64,000 bases of DNA from contig NZ_BONQ01000137.1 of NCBI RefSeq assembly GCF_016862795.1, forward strand, positions 56,815 through 120,814, written 5' to 3'. A program made the position numbers and the translations under genes. Position 1 is the stretch's first letter. Each line of letters begins with the position of its first letter. The notes below the pieces were generated by a model that had not been told where the DNA came from, searched no databases, and saw only the letters and a list, made by a program, of their open reading frames with translations. The stretch comes from Dactylosporangium siamense (GTDB lineage Bacteria; Actinomycetota; Actinomycetes; Mycobacteriales; Micromonosporaceae). Positions 34,737 through 44,274 of this stretch are shown in pieces.

Positions 34737-35126
34737 TCAGGACGCGGCGCGCTCGGCTGCGCTGCGCTCCACGCAGAACTCGTTGCCCTCGGGGTCGGCC
34801 ATGGTGACCCAGCCCGAGCCGTCGTCCTTGCGGAAGTCCCCGACGACGGTGGCGCCCAGCCCGAGGATCCGCTGGACCTCCTCGTCCCGGGTGGCGTCGG
34901 TGGGCTGCAGGTCCAGGTGGATGCGGTTCTTGCCGGCCTTGCCCTCCGGCACCTGGACGAACAGCATCGCGGCCGAGCCGTCCGGGGCCTCGATCACGGC
35001 CTCGGTGTGCTCCGGCAGGTTCGGGTCGTCGGGGTTCTCACGGAAGCCGGTGAGGGCGCTCCAGAACAGCGAGAGGTCGTAGCACTTCGCGCAGTCGACG
35101 GTGATGTGCCTGATGCGTACGGTCAT
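34737..35126 (-). CDS. VOC-family (glyoxalase/bleomycin-resistance fold) protein
   Basis: 129 residues, start ATG 35126. Shows the VOC pattern of two beta-alpha-beta-beta-beta modules: IRHITVDCAKCYDLSLFWSAL, MLFVQVPEGKAGKNRIHLDL and GWVTMADPEGNEFCV. The His in IHLDL and Glu in EFCVE are candidate metal ligands. Members bind or isomerise small molecules or sequester antibiotics; substrate unknown. A related gene lies at 55.3 kb with the same PEGxxxKNRxHxDL and MADPEGNEFCVE motifs. Confidence 0.9.
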   Translation of the reverse strand: MTVRIRHITVDCAKCYDLSLFWSALTGFRENPDDPNLPEHTEAVIEAPDGSAAMLFVQVPEGKAGKNRIHLDLQPTDATRDEEVQRILGLGATVVGDFRKDDGSGWVTMADPEGNEFCVERSAAERAAS

Positions 35127-35161
35127 GCACCCACCTCACCAGATCCGGCAACCGGTTTCTC

Positions 35162-36643
35162 TCAGAAGCCCCGCGCGAGGCGATGGTACGCCTGATTCCA
35201 GCGGACCTCCTTGGCGAACTGCCGGACCGTCGTGTCGGCGTCGATGACGAGCAGCTCGGTGCCCGTCATGTCGGCGAGGTCCTGCAGCTCCTCGGTACCC
35301 ACGGCGAACGACAACACCGTGTGGTGCGGGCCGCCCGCGGTGAGCCACGACTCGGCCGACGTGGACAGGTCGGGCCTGGGCTTCCACACGGCGCGGGCGA
35401 CGGGCAGGCGAGGCAGCGGTGCGGTCGGGGCGACCACGTCGATCTCGTTGGCCACGAGCCGGAACCGCTCGCCCAGGTCGGCGAGGCCGAGCACGACGGC
35501 GGGGCCGGGGGTGGCGTCGAAGACGAGCCGGACCGGGTCCTCGCGGCCACCGATGCCGAGCGGGTGGATCTCGCACGACGGGGTGTCCAGCGCGATGCTG
35601 GGGCACACCTCCAGCATGTGCGCGCCGAGGATGACCTCGTTGCCCGGGGTCAGGTCGTAGGTGTAGTCCTCCATGAACGACGTGCCGCCGCCCGGGGACA
35701 TGGCCTTCAGCGTCCGCACCAGGACGGACGTCTTCCAGTCGCCCTCGCCGCCGAAGCCGTACCCGTCGGCCATGAGCCGCTGCACCGCCAGGCCCGGCAG
35801 CTGGCGCAGCCCGCCGAGGTCCTCGAAGTTCGTGGTGAAGGCCTTGAACCCGCCCGCGTCCAGGAACGCGCGCAGCCCGAGCTCGATGCGGGCGGCGTAG
35901 CGCAGCGAGTCCGCCCGGTCGGTCTTCAGCGCGTCGGAGACCCGGTACGTGTCGTGGTACTCCTTGACCAGGTTCTCCACGTCCGCGTCCAGGGTCGCGT
36001 CGACGGCTTCGACGAGGTCGTTGACGCCGTACGTGTTGACCGACACGCCGAAGCGCAGCTGCGCCTCGACCTTGTCGCCCTCGGTCACCGCGACGTCGCG
36101 CATGTTGTCGCCGAACCGGGCCAGCCGCAGCGACCGCATTTCACAGTAACCAAGAGCGGCGCGGGTCCAGGCGCCGATCCGGGCGGTGACGCGGGGGTCG
36201 GTGACGTGCCCGGCGACGGTCTTGCGGGCCACCCCGAGCCGGGACTGGATGTAGCCGAACTCGCGGTCGCCGTGCGCGGCCTGGTTCAGGTTCATGAAGT
36301 CCATGTCGATGTCCGCCCACGGCAGCGCGACGTTCGCCTGCGTGTGCAGGTGCAGCAGCGGCGTGCGCAGCGCGTCCAGGCCGGAGATCCACATCTTGGC
36401 CGGCGAGAACGTGTGCATCCACGCGACGACGCCCACCACCTGCGGGTCGGCGTTGGCTTCCAGACAGGTTTTCAAGATGTCGCCGGCACTGGTGAGCACC
36501 GGCTTCCACACCACGCGCACCGCGATGTCCGGCGACTCGTCCAGGGTCGCGGCGAGCTGCCTCGACTGGGCCGCGACCTGGTCGAGCGTCTCGGGGCCGT
36601 ACAGCCCCTGGCTGCCGGTCAGGAACCAGACCTCGTGCGTCAT
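35162..36643 (-). CDS. araA: L-arabinose isomerase
   Basis: Manganese-dependent isomerase of 493 residues (E. coli AraA 500) that interconverts L-arabinose and L-ribulose in the cytoplasm. The N-terminus [16 protein letters not shown] is diagnostic, as are [35 protein letters not shown] and [11 protein letters not shown], which contains a conserved active-site Glu. The start overlaps the araD stop (ATGA). It is the last gene of the operon, so arabinose imported by the upstream ABC transporter is committed here. Confidence 0.98.
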   Translation of the reverse strand: MTHEVWFLTGSQGLYGPETLDQVAAQSRQLAATLDESPDIAVRVVWKPVLTSAGDILKTCLEANADPQVVGVVAWMHTFSPAKMWISGLDALRTPLLHLHTQANVALPWADIDMDFMNLNQAAHGDREFGYIQSRLGVARKTVAGHVTDPRVTARIGAWTRAALGYCEMRSLRLARFGDNMRDVAVTEGDKVEAQLRFGVSVNTYGVNDLVEAVDATLDADVENLVKEYHDTYRVSDALKTDRADSLRYAARIELGLRAFLDAGGFKAFTTNFEDLGGLRQLPGLAVQRLMADGYGFGGEGDWKTSVLVRTLKAMSPGGGTSFMEDYTYDLTPGNEVILGAHMLEVCPSIALDTPSCEIHPLGIGGREDPVRLVFDATPGPAVVLGLADLGERFRLVANEIDVVAPTAPLPRLPVARAVWKPRPDLSTSAESWLTAGGPHHTVLSFAVGTEELQDLADMTGTELLVIDADTTVRQFAKEVRWNQAYHRLARGF

Positions 36644-37314
36644 GATGTGCTCCTCTGCCCGCTCTGGGGCTGGCCGTAGACGTTCTGGTAGCGGTCGTGC
36701 AGCGACGCGACGGCCTGGTCCGGCAGCCGGTCGACGGACCCGAGCTGGCGGGCGTAGTGCATGGTTCGGGCGACGTCCTCGCACATGACCGCCGCCTTGA
36801 CGGCGGCCTTCGCGGTGGCGCCGATGGTGAACGGGCCGTGCTGCAGCATCAGCACCGCCGGCGACGGGTGCCCGGTCAGCGTCTCGACGATGCCGCGGCC
36901 GATCGCGTCGGAGCCGATGAGCGCGAACGGCCCGATCGGGATGTCGCCGCCGAACTCGTCGGCCATCGCGGTGAGCGAGCACGGGATCGGCTCGCCCCGG
37001 GCGGCCCACGCCGTCGCGTACGGGCTGTGCGTGTGCACGACCCCGCCGACGTGCGGCATGTGCCGGTACACGTACGCGTGCGCCTCGGTGTCGCTGGACG
37101 GGGCGTGGGCGCCCTCGACGAGCCTGCCGTCGAGGTCGCAGATCACCATCGCGTCGGGGGTCAGCTCGTCGTAGGAGACGCCCGACGGCTTGATGACGAG
37201 CAGGTCCTCGCCGGGGACGCGGGCGGAGACGTTGCCCGAGGTCCAGGTGACCAGGCCCCAGCGGATCAGCTCGCGGTGCAGCTCGCACACCTCTTTCTTG
37301 ATCGCCTCGATCAC
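36640..37314 (-). CDS. araD: L-ribulose-5-phosphate 4-epimerase
   Basis: Class II aldolase-like zinc enzyme of 224 residues converting L-ribulose-5-phosphate to D-xylulose-5-phosphate. [20 protein letters not shown] holds the phosphate-binding region, the zinc ligands are in [14 protein letters not shown] and [10 protein letters not shown]. It starts with a GTG (37314) that overlaps the araB stop by four bases and ends overlapping araA, so araB-araD-araA are translationally coupled. Confidence 0.97.
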   Translation of the reverse strand: MIEAIKKEVCELHRELIRWGLVTWTSGNVSARVPGEDLLVIKPSGVSYDELTPDAMVICDLDGRLVEGAHAPSSDTEAHAYVYRHMPHVGGVVHTHSPYATAWAARGEPIPCSLTAMADEFGGDIPIGPFALIGSDAIGRGIVETLTGHPSPAVLMLQHGPFTIGATAKAAVKAAVMCEDVARTMHYARQLGSVDRLPDQAVASLHDRYQNVYGQPQSGQRSTS

Positions 37315-38909
37315 CGGGCCACCTCCTCGCGCAGGTCGCGGAGGCGGTGCAGCACGTCATTGCCGCCTTTTCCGAAGTACTCGTGCAGCTGCTGGTACTC
37401 GGCATAGAGTCGGTCGTAGACGTCGGCGGCGGTCTCGTCGGGCGTGTAGACGGCCCGTTTGACCTTGCCCATCGCGGCCGCGGCGGCCCGCACGTCCGGG
37501 TATTCGCCGGCGGCGACCGCGGCGTGGATCGCCGAGCCGAGCGCCGGGCCCTGCTCGGAGTCGATGACGCTGATCGGGCGGCGCAGCACGTCGCTGTAGA
37601 GCTGCATGAGGAACGTGTTCTTGAGCAGGCCACCCGCGGCGATGAACTCGGTCACCGGCACGCCGGCGGTCTCGAGGGTCTCCACGATGGTGCGGGTGCC
37701 GTAGGCGGTCGCCTCGATCAGCGCCCGGTACTGGTCCTCCGGCTTCGTCGCCAGGGTCTGCCCGACGATGACGCCGGACAGGTGGTGGTCGACGAGCACC
37801 GATCGGTTGCCGTTGTGCCAGTCCAGCGCGACCAGGCCGTGCTGGCCGGGGCGCTGCGCGGCGGCAGCCGCGGTGAGCTCGTCGTGCTGTGCGGATGCGA
37901 ACGAGGCGAACCAGCCGAAGATGTCGCCGACGCCGGACTGGCCGGCCTCGTAGCCGTACAGGCCGGGAATGATGCCGTCGGCGACGACGCCGCACATGCC
38001 GGGCACGTCGGCGAGGGTCGCGCCGCTCATCACGTGGCACGTGGAGGTGCCCATGATGGCGACCAGCTGGCCCGCCTCGACGGCCTGCGCGGCGGGGGCG
38101 GTGACGTGCGCGTCGACGTTGCCGACGGCGACCGCGATGCCCTCCGGCAGCCCGGTCCACGCGGCGGCCTCGGCGGTGAGCCGGCCGGCCAGCCCGCCGA
38201 GCGGCGACAGCGGGCCGTCGACCTTGTCCACGAACGTGCCGAAGCCGGGGTGCAGCGCCTCGAAGAACTCCCGGGACGGGTACCCGCCGTCCTGGTAGGC
38301 GCCCTTGTAACCGGCGGTGCAGGCGTTGCGGGTCTCCACCCCGGTCAGCTGCCACACGATCCAGTCGGCGGCCTCGATGAAGCGGTCGGCTCGCGCGTAC
38401 ACCTCCGGGTCCTCCTCGAGGACCTGCAGCGCCTTCGCCAGCTGCCACTCCGAGGAGAGCTTGCCGCCGTACCGGGCCAGCCACGCCTCGCCACGCTCCT
38501 CGGCGATCCGGTTGATCCGGTCGGCCTGGCGCTGCGCGGCGTGGTGCTTCCACAGTTTCGGGTGGGCGTGCGGTCTGTCGGGGAGGACGTCGCCCAGGGG
38601 GGTACCGTCGGCGAGCACCGGCAGGAACGTGCACGCCGTGAAGTCCGTGGCGATGCCGACCACCTGTGCCGGGTCGATACCTTCCAGGGCCTTGGGCACC
38701 GCGTGGCGCAGCACGTCGACCCAGTCCTCGGTCATCTGCAGCGCCCAGTGCGGCGGCAGCACCTCACCGGTGGCCGGCAGCGTGCGTTCGACCGCGCCGT
38801 GCCGGTACTCGTGGACGGCGGTGCCGACCTCGGTCCCGTCGTCGACCCGGACCACGACGGCCCGGCCGGACAGGGTGCCGTAGTCGACCCCGACTACAAA
38901 TTTCGTCAT
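37311..38909 (-). CDS. araB: Ribulokinase
   Basis: FGGY-family sugar kinase of 532 residues that phosphorylates L-ribulose with [17 protein letters not shown] is the N-terminal phosphate loop with the TLSGR signature typical of Ara[35 protein letters not shown] and the C-terminal [20 protein letters not shown] agree. It overlaps the upstream permease gene (ATGA) and the downstream araD. Confidence 0.97.
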   Translation of the reverse strand: MTKFVVGVDYGTLSGRAVVVRVDDGTEVGTAVHEYRHGAVERTLPATGEVLPPHWALQMTEDWVDVLRHAVPKALEGIDPAQVVGIATDFTACTFLPVLADGTPLGDVLPDRPHAHPKLWKHHAAQRQADRINRIAEERGEAWLARYGGKLSSEWQLAKALQVLEEDPEVYARADRFIEAADWIVWQLTGVETRNACTAGYKGAYQDGGYPSREFFEALHPGFGTFVDKVDGPLSPLGGLAGRLTAEAAAWTGLPEGIAVAVGNVDAHVTAPAAQAVEAGQLVAIMGTSTCHVMSGATLADVPGMCGVVADGIIPGLYGYEAGQSGVGDIFGWFASFASAQHDELTAAAAAQRPGQHGLVALDWHNGNRSVLVDHHLSGVIVGQTLATKPEDQYRALIEATAYGTRTIVETLETAGVPVTEFIAAGGLLKNTFLMQLYSDVLRRPISVIDSEQGPALGSAIHAAVAAGEYPDVRAAAAAMGKVKRAVYTPDETAADVYDRLYAEYQQLHEYFGKGGNDVLHRLRDLREEVAR

Positions 38910-39895
38910 GAGGTTCTCCGCGCCACGGCCCGCTGCAACACGATGAACGCGAACAGCAGCGCGCCGATGACGATCTTGGTCCACCACGAGCTGAGGGTGC
39001 CCTCGAACGTGATGATGGTCTGGATGAGGCCGAGCACGAGGACGCCGAGCACGGTGCCGAACAGGAAGCCTGAGCCGCCGGTGAGGACGGTCCCGCCGAT
39101 GACGACGGCGGCGATCGCGTCGAGCTCCATGCCGAGGGCGTGCAGCCCGTAGCCGGAGGAGGTGTAGAAGGTCAGCAGGACCCCGCCGAGCGCGGAGCAC
39201 ACCCCGCTGATGGTGTAGACCGCGATCTTCGTCCGCCCGACGGGCAGGCCCATGAGCAGCGCCGACTGCTGGTTGCCGCCGATGGCGTAGATGTTGCGGC
39301 CGAGCCTGGTGTACGCCAGGACGTACGCGCCGACGAGCACCACGACGAGTGCGATGACGACGCTCCACGAGATGTGGAACCCGCCGAAGCGGATCTTGTA
39401 GTCGGCGAGGGAGGTCCACAGCGCGTTGTCGATCCGGATCGCCTCGGTGCTGATGACGTAGCACAGGCCGCGGGCGAGGAACATGCCGGCGAGCGTGGCG
39501 ATGAAGGGCTGGATGTCGAAGAAGTGGATGATGCTGCCCATCGCCAGCCCGATCAGGGCGCCGACGAGGAGCACCACCGGCAGCACCGCGATCGGCGACC
39601 AGCCGGCGCGCACCAGCGACGCGAAGATCATCGTGGTGAGCGCGACGACCGCGCCGACCGACAGGTCGATGCCGCCGGTCAGGATCACGAACGTCATGCC
39701 GACGCCGACGACGAGCAGGAAGCCGTTGTCGATGAAGACGTTGAGCACGATCTGGGTGTCGCTGAAGCCGGTGTACCGCACGACGCCGGCGCCGTACATG
39801 ACGCACAGCAGTGCCAGGGTCGCCAGGACCGGGATGTGCCGTTGCTGCGGCCGCCGGATCACCCGCTTCTGCAGGCTCTCAAAGGTGGTGCTCAT
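38906..39895 (-). CDS. Sugar ABC transporter permease (YjfF-like)
   Basis: Membrane subunit of 329 residues with about 9-10 helices, of the ribose/galactofuranose (CUT2) permease family. GGIDLSVGAVVALT and MELDAIAAVVIGGT with TGGSGFLFGT are the family signatures. Together with the next upstream permease it forms a heterodimeric channel as in E. coli YtfT-YjfF. ATG 39895 is preferred; a GTG 16 codons upstream is possible. A 63-base gap before it carries an 18-base repeat of the preceding gene's end. Confidence 0.94.
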   Translation of the reverse strand: MSTTFESLQKRVIRRPQQRHIPVLATLALLCVMYGAGVVRYTGFSDTQIVLNVFIDNGFLLVVGVGMTFVILTGGIDLSVGAVVALTTMIFASLVRAGWSPIAVLPVVLLVGALIGLAMGSIIHFFDIQPFIATLAGMFLARGLCYVISTEAIRIDNALWTSLADYKIRFGGFHISWSVVIALVVVLVGAYVLAYTRLGRNIYAIGGNQQSALLMGLPVGRTKIAVYTISGVCSALGGVLLTFYTSSGYGLHALGMELDAIAAVVIGGTVLTGGSGFLFGTVLGVLVLGLIQTIITFEGTLSSWWTKIVIGALLFAFIVLQRAVARRTS

Positions 39896-39975
39896 GCCGT
39901 CACCTCCGCTGCACTCCGGCGCCGGCCTGAGCCGACCTGCCATCCCGATGAGCGGCCGCTCATGCCGTCACCTCC
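39890..39975. repeat. 18-base direct repeat at permease gene junction
   Basis: GCTCATGCCGTCACCTCC occurs at 39890-39907 and 39958-39975. The second copy holds the stop codon region of the upstream permease (reading EVTA, stop on the minus strand); the first holds the start region of the downstream permease and would encode the same EVTA-stop. It looks like the scar of a 68-base tandem duplication. Confidence 0.8.
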
Positions 39976-41003
39976 ACCTTCTGCTGCGGCGCCTGCGTGG
40001 CCGGCGCGGACGGGCGGCGGCGCTGGAACTTCTCGCGGAACTTCGGCGCCTGCGCGAGGCACAGGACGACCACGACGACCGCCTTGAACAGCAGCGTCAC
40101 CTCGGGCGGGATGCCGACGGTGTAGATCGTGATGTCGAGGGTCTTGATGATGACGGCGCCGAGGATGGTGCCGGCGATGGAGAACCGGCCGCCCGCCAGG
40201 GAGGTGCCGCCGATGACGACGGCGAGGATCGCGTCGAGCTCGATGAGCAGGCCGGCGTTGTTGCCGTCGGCGCTGGACACGTTGGAGCTGATCATCAGCC
40301 CGGCGATGCCGGCGCACAGGCCGGCGAACACGTAGACGATGAGGATCAGCCAGCGCGACTTGATCCCGGCGAGCCGGGACGCCTCGGCGTTGCCGCCGAC
40401 GGACTCCAGCAGCAGGCCCAGCGCCGAGCGGCGCACGATGAGGCCGGCCACCACGGCGACGCCGACCGCGATGATGACGCACAGCGGCAGGCCGAGCCAG
40501 TAGCCGGCGCCGATCATCTTGTACGGGCTGCTGTTGATCGTGATGATCTGCCCGTCGGTGATGAGCTGGGCGAGCCCTCGCCCGGCGACCATCAGGATCA
40601 GCGTGGCGATGATCGGCTGGATGCCGACGGTCGCGACGAGGAACCCGTTCCAGACGCCCAGCGCCAGGGACAGCAGCAGGGCGAGGCCGACCGCGAGGAG
40701 GACGCCGGTGACGCTGTTCTGGTCGTCCAGGCCGCTGATGCGCAGGCAGGCGAGCGCCCCGGCGATCGCGACGACGGCACCGACGGACAGGTCGATGCCG
40801 CCGGTGGCGATGACCAGGGTCATGCCGAGCGCGACGAGGCCGAGCGGCGCGCTGGCGCGCAGGATGTCGATGACGCTGCCGTAGAGGTGCCCGTCGCGGA
40901 ACTCGACCTTGAAGAAGCTGCCGGAGAAGAACACGTTGGTGACGAGCAGCACCACGAGGATCACCGCCGGCCAGAACAGCCTGTGCTTGATGATCGCCGC
41001 CAT
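39960..41003 (-). CDS. Sugar ABC transporter permease (YtfT-like)
   Basis: CUT2 permease of 347 residues, about ten helices, with GMTLVIATGGIDLSVGAVVAIAG and IELDAILAVVIGGTSLAGG motifs. The N-terminus MAAIIKHRLFWPAVILVVLL begins the first helix. Its start overlaps the stop of the ATPase gene by one base (TGATG). The product pairs with the second permease and the double-domain ATPase. Confidence 0.95.
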   Translation of the reverse strand: MAAIIKHRLFWPAVILVVLLVTNVFFSGSFFKVEFRDGHLYGSVIDILRASAPLGLVALGMTLVIATGGIDLSVGAVVAIAGALACLRISGLDDQNSVTGVLLAVGLALLLSLALGVWNGFLVATVGIQPIIATLILMVAGRGLAQLITDGQIITINSSPYKMIGAGYWLGLPLCVIIAVGVAVVAGLIVRRSALGLLLESVGGNAEASRLAGIKSRWLILIVYVFAGLCAGIAGLMISSNVSSADGNNAGLLIELDAILAVVIGGTSLAGGRFSIAGTILGAVIIKTLDITIYTVGIPPEVTLLFKAVVVVVLCLAQAPKFREKFQRRRPSAPATQAPQQKVEVTA

Positions 41004-42508
41004 CAGGTGCCGCTCGCAATCGTCTCGGTGAGGCGGTCGAGGTCGACCGCGTCGGTGTTCTCCAGTTGGGTCACCAGGCGCCGGTCGCGCAGGACGCCGA
41101 TGCGGTGGCTGAGCCGCAGCACCTCCTCCAGTTCGGCGGAGATGAACAGCACGGCCATGCCCCCGTCGGACAGCTCGACGACCAGGCGCTGGATCTCGGC
41201 CTTGGCGCCGATGTCGATGCCGCGGGTCGGTTCGTCGAGGATCAGCAGCCGCGGCTCGGTGATGAGCCATCTGGCGAGGAGGACCTTCTGCTGGTTGCCG
41301 CCGCTGAGGTTGCGGACCGGCAGCTCCGGGTCCTTCGGGTTGATGTTGAGCGCGTCGATGTACTTCTGGACCAGCTCGTCCTGCCTGCGGCGGGGCAACG
41401 GCCGGGTCCAGCCGCGGGCCGCCTGCAGGGCGAGGATGATGTTCTCCCGGACCGACAGTTCCTCGACGAGGCCTTCGGTCTTGCGGTTCTCCGAGCAGTA
41501 CGCGATGTCGTGGTTCATGGCGGCGCGCGGGCCGTGCATCGTGACGGGTTTCCCGTCGATTTCCAGGTGGCCGGTGTCGGCCTTGTCGGCGCCGAAGAAC
41601 AGCCTGGCGAGCTCGGTGCGGCCGGAGCCGAGCAGGCCGGCGAGGCCGACGACCTCACCCTGGTGGATGGTGAGGTTGAACGGCTCGACCGCGCCGCTGC
41701 GGCCGAGGTCGTGTGCCTGGGCCACGGCCGGCGCGGCGTCGAAGGAGCGCTTACCGGCGTCTTCAAGGCGCTCCAGCAGCGCCAGCTCCTTGCCGATCAT
41801 CAGGCTGACCAGCTGCAGCTGGCTGATGTCGGCGACGAGGTGTTCGCCGACGAGCCGGCCGTTGCGCAGGATCGTCATCCGGTCGCAGATCTCGTAGATC
41901 TGGTCGAGGAAGTGCGAGACGAACACGATCGCGATGCCCTGCGCCTTGAGCTGCCGCATGATCCGGAACAGCTGGGCGACCTCACCGGCGTCGAGGCTGG
42001 AGGTCGGCTCGTCCAGGACGAGGATCTTCGCGTCGACGTCGATGGCGCGGGCGATCGCGACGAGTTGCTGGACCGCGAGGGAGTAGGTCGACAGCTGGGC
42101 CGTGACGTCGAGGTCGAGTTCGAGGCGCTGCAGCAGGTCGGTGGCGCGGCGCCGCATGACGCCCCACTGGATCCGGCCGAACTTCGTCGGTTCGCGGCCG
42201 ATGAAGATGTTCTCCGCCACCGACAGGTTCGTGCAGAGGTTGACCTCCTGGTACACGGTGCTGATCCCGGCCTCGGTGGCCTGCTGCGGCCCGGCGAACC
42301 GGACCGGGCGGCCATCCAGTGCGATCTCGCCCTCGTCGATGTCGTAGACGCCGGTCAGCACCTTGATCAGCGTCGACTTCCCGGCGCCGTTCTCGCCCAT
42401 GAGGGCGTGGATTTCCCCTTGGTACAGGCGGAAATCCACACCCTCTAGAGCCTTGACGCCGGGGAACTGCTTGCTGATGCCGCTCATGCTCAGCAGTGCG
42501 GTCCCCAT
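41003..42508 (-). CDS. Sugar ABC transporter ATP-binding protein (two-domain, YtfR/MglA-like)
   Basis: CUT2 ATPase of 501 residues with two nucleotide-binding halves. The first has GENGAGKST, LAVQQLVAIARA and ILVLDEPTSSLD; the second has the degenerate Walker A GLLGSGRTE, signature LSGGNQQKVLLARWL and LLILDEPTRGIDIGAK, the usual asymmetry of RbsA/MglA/YtfR proteins. The sequence VYQEVNLCTNLSVAENIFIGREP is especially close to YtfR-type proteins. It powers uptake of the sugar delivered by the binding protein upstream. Confidence 0.96.
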   Translation of the reverse strand: MGTALLSMSGISKQFPGVKALEGVDFRLYQGEIHALMGENGAGKSTLIKVLTGVYDIDEGEIALDGRPVRFAGPQQATEAGISTVYQEVNLCTNLSVAENIFIGREPTKFGRIQWGVMRRRATDLLQRLELDLDVTAQLSTYSLAVQQLVAIARAIDVDAKILVLDEPTSSLDAGEVAQLFRIMRQLKAQGIAIVFVSHFLDQIYEICDRMTILRNGRLVGEHLVADISQLQLVSLMIGKELALLERLEDAGKRSFDAAPAVAQAHDLGRSGAVEPFNLTIHQGEVVGLAGLLGSGRTELARLFFGADKADTGHLEIDGKPVTMHGPRAAMNHDIAYCSENRKTEGLVEELSVRENIILALQAARGWTRPLPRRRQDELVQKYIDALNINPKDPELPVRNLSGGNQQKVLLARWLITEPRLLILDEPTRGIDIGAKAEIQRLVVELSDGGMAVLFISAELEEVLRLSHRIGVLRDRRLVTQLENTDAVDLDRLTETIASGT

Positions 42509-42519
42509 GGTTGCGCCTC

Positions 42520-43506
42520 TCAGTACTTACGGTTCGGAAGCTCGGTCTTGGCCTGCTCCGGCGTGAACGCGGACTCCACGGTCAGCACGCGCTGCGGGAT
42601 CGTCTCGCCGTTGAGCACCTTCTTGGCGAGGTCCATCAGCTGAGGGCCAAGCAGCGGGCTGCACTCGACGATGTAGTTGATCTTGCCGGCGGCGAGGGCG
42701 GTCATGCCGTCCTTGACCGCGTCAACCGTGATGATCTTGATGTCGACGCCGGGCTTCTTGCCGGCCGCCTCGATCGCCTCGATGGCACCGAGACCCATGT
42801 CGTCGTTGTGGGCGTACAGCACGTCGATCTTCGGGTTGGCCTTCAGGAAGGCCTCCATGACCTCCTTGCCCTTGGCCCGGGTGAAGTCACCAGTCTGCGA
42901 GGCGATGACCTTGAACTTCGGGTCGGCCTTGATGACGTCGGCGAAGCCGGACTTGCGGTCGTTGGCGGGGGCGGAGCCGGTGGTGCCCTGCAGCTCGACG
43001 AGGTTCACCGTGTCGGTCTTGCCGGCGTACTCCTTGACCAGCCACTCGCCGGCCTTCTTGCCCTCGACGACGAAGTCGGAGCCGATGAAGGTCTTGTAGA
43101 GCGTCGTGTCCTTGGAGTCGATGGCGCGGTCGGTCAGGATCACCGGGATCTTGGCGTCCTTGGCCTCCTTGAGCACGGTGTCCCAGCCCGACTCGACGAC
43201 CGGCGAGAAGGCGATGATGTCCACCTTCTGCGCGATGTAGCTGCGGATCGCCTTGATCTGGTTCTCCTGCTTCTGCTGCGCGTCGGAGAACTTCAGCTCG
43301 ATCCCGGCGGCCGCGGCGGCCTCCTGGATCGACTTCGTGTTCGCGGTGCGCCAGCCGGACTCGGCGCCGACCTGCGCGAAGCCCATCGTGATCTTGCCGT
43401 CGTCCTTCTTGCCACTGCCCGCGTCGTCGGACTCGCCGCCGCACGCGCTGAGCGCGCCTACCACCAACAGGCCGCTGAGCACGGCCGCGGACCACTTCTT
43501 CAGCAC
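42520..43506 (-). CDS. Sugar-binding lipoprotein of ABC transporter (YtfQ-like)
   Basis: Periplasmic-binding-protein-like lipoprotein of 328 residues, with lipobox LSAC anchoring it outside the membrane. MGFAQVGAESGWRTANTKSI, IIAFSPVVESGWDTVLKEA and YAHNDDMGLGAIEAIE are the conserved ligand-cleft segments of YtfQ-type proteins, which in E. coli bind furanose sugars. Linked to araBDA, arabinose (probably the furanose form) is the likely ligand here. It is the first gene of the transport-catabolism operon; LacI-type dyads lie 38 and about 150 bases upstream. Confidence 0.95.
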   Translation of the reverse strand: MLKKWSAAVLSGLLVVGALSACGGESDDAGSGKKDDGKITMGFAQVGAESGWRTANTKSIQEAAAAAGIELKFSDAQQKQENQIKAIRSYIAQKVDIIAFSPVVESGWDTVLKEAKDAKIPVILTDRAIDSKDTTLYKTFIGSDFVVEGKKAGEWLVKEYAGKTDTVNLVELQGTTGSAPANDRKSGFADVIKADPKFKVIASQTGDFTRAKGKEVMEAFLKANPKIDVLYAHNDDMGLGAIEAIEAAGKKPGVDIKIITVDAVKDGMTALAAGKINYIVECSPLLGPQLMDLAKKVLNGETIPQRVLTVESAFTPEQAKTELPNRKY

Positions 43507-43543
43507 TACGCCTTCTCCTAACGGGGTGTCTGGTGCAGTTCGC

Positions 43544-43555
43544 GTGAACGTTCAC
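43544..43555 (-). promoter_or_regulatory. LacI-family operator upstream of arabinose operon
   Basis: GTGAACGTTCAC is a perfect 12-base palindrome with a CG centre, 38 bases upstream of the binding-protein start codon. It is the probable site for the divergently encoded LacI regulator or its paralogue. Confidence 0.7.
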
Positions 43556-43652
43556 ATTCAAGGGCGGACCGCCCCACCGCCGGGGTGTGTGGCGATAGGG
43601 GTGCCTTGCTACGGCCTTGGTTACATTGGCCGTCGCGGTTGTATGTCGAGAG

Positions 43653-43666
43653 TGTTAGCGTTCTCA
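43653..43666. promoter_or_regulatory. Second LacI-type site between arabinose operon and regulator
   Basis: TGTTAGCGTTCTCA is an imperfect dyad that shares TGTTAGCG, T and terminal CA with TGTTAGCGCTGCCA at 55259-55272 in front of the second LacI gene. It lies between the divergent genes. Confidence 0.45.
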
Positions 43667-44274
43667 TCCCCGGCGTCAAGTCTGTGACGTCGATTCGTGA
43701 CCGGAGGTGCTCGTTGGCCCACCCCGCGCGCTCCGGGCGGGACCGCGGAGCCTCCGCTCGCGCCGCCTCTGCCACCGCAAACTCGACCGATCGTGTCGTC
43801 ATGCCTACGGAACGTATCGCTTTCGGGGGTCGCGGCGACGGTCCTTCCACAGACCGTGACACTGCGCCTCCCGAGCGTGATGTTCCGTCTGGCCAGGCAT
43901 TGTCCCCGGACAACCGCGGGCGGTCCCCGGACATCGGGGGGCCCGCGACGAGGGTGCCAGGCACGGGCGGCGTGCCGTCCCCGGGCGGCGAGGACGCCAG
44001 GCGGCGTTCCGCGACCGGCACCGAGTCGCCGGCACGGTCCTCGGACAGCGGGTCTTCGGGCGGCGCGTCTACGGGCAGTCGGTCTTCGGGTGGCGGGGCT
44101 TTGGATGGCGAAACTTTGGGTGGCGGGTCCTTGGGTGGCGGGTCGTCGGCGCCGCTGCGGCGGGCGGGGGTGCCGGGGCCGACCGGGCCGGACCGGAGCC
44201 GGCGGGGGCCGGTCGCGCACGCCGGGGGCGCCGTCCCCGACGCGGTGCCCGTCCCACCACCGCGGAAGGTCGGG
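43667..44274. other. Low-complexity stretch before the LacI gene
   Basis: About 600 bases without a recognised gene. It contains short imperfect repeats of TTGGGTGGCGGGTCC and TCTTCGGG type (about 44050-44150) that make long open frames on both strands, encoding Gly/Ser-rich or Pro/Asp-rich sequence. It may be untranslated leader or a degenerate insertion. Confidence 0.5.
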
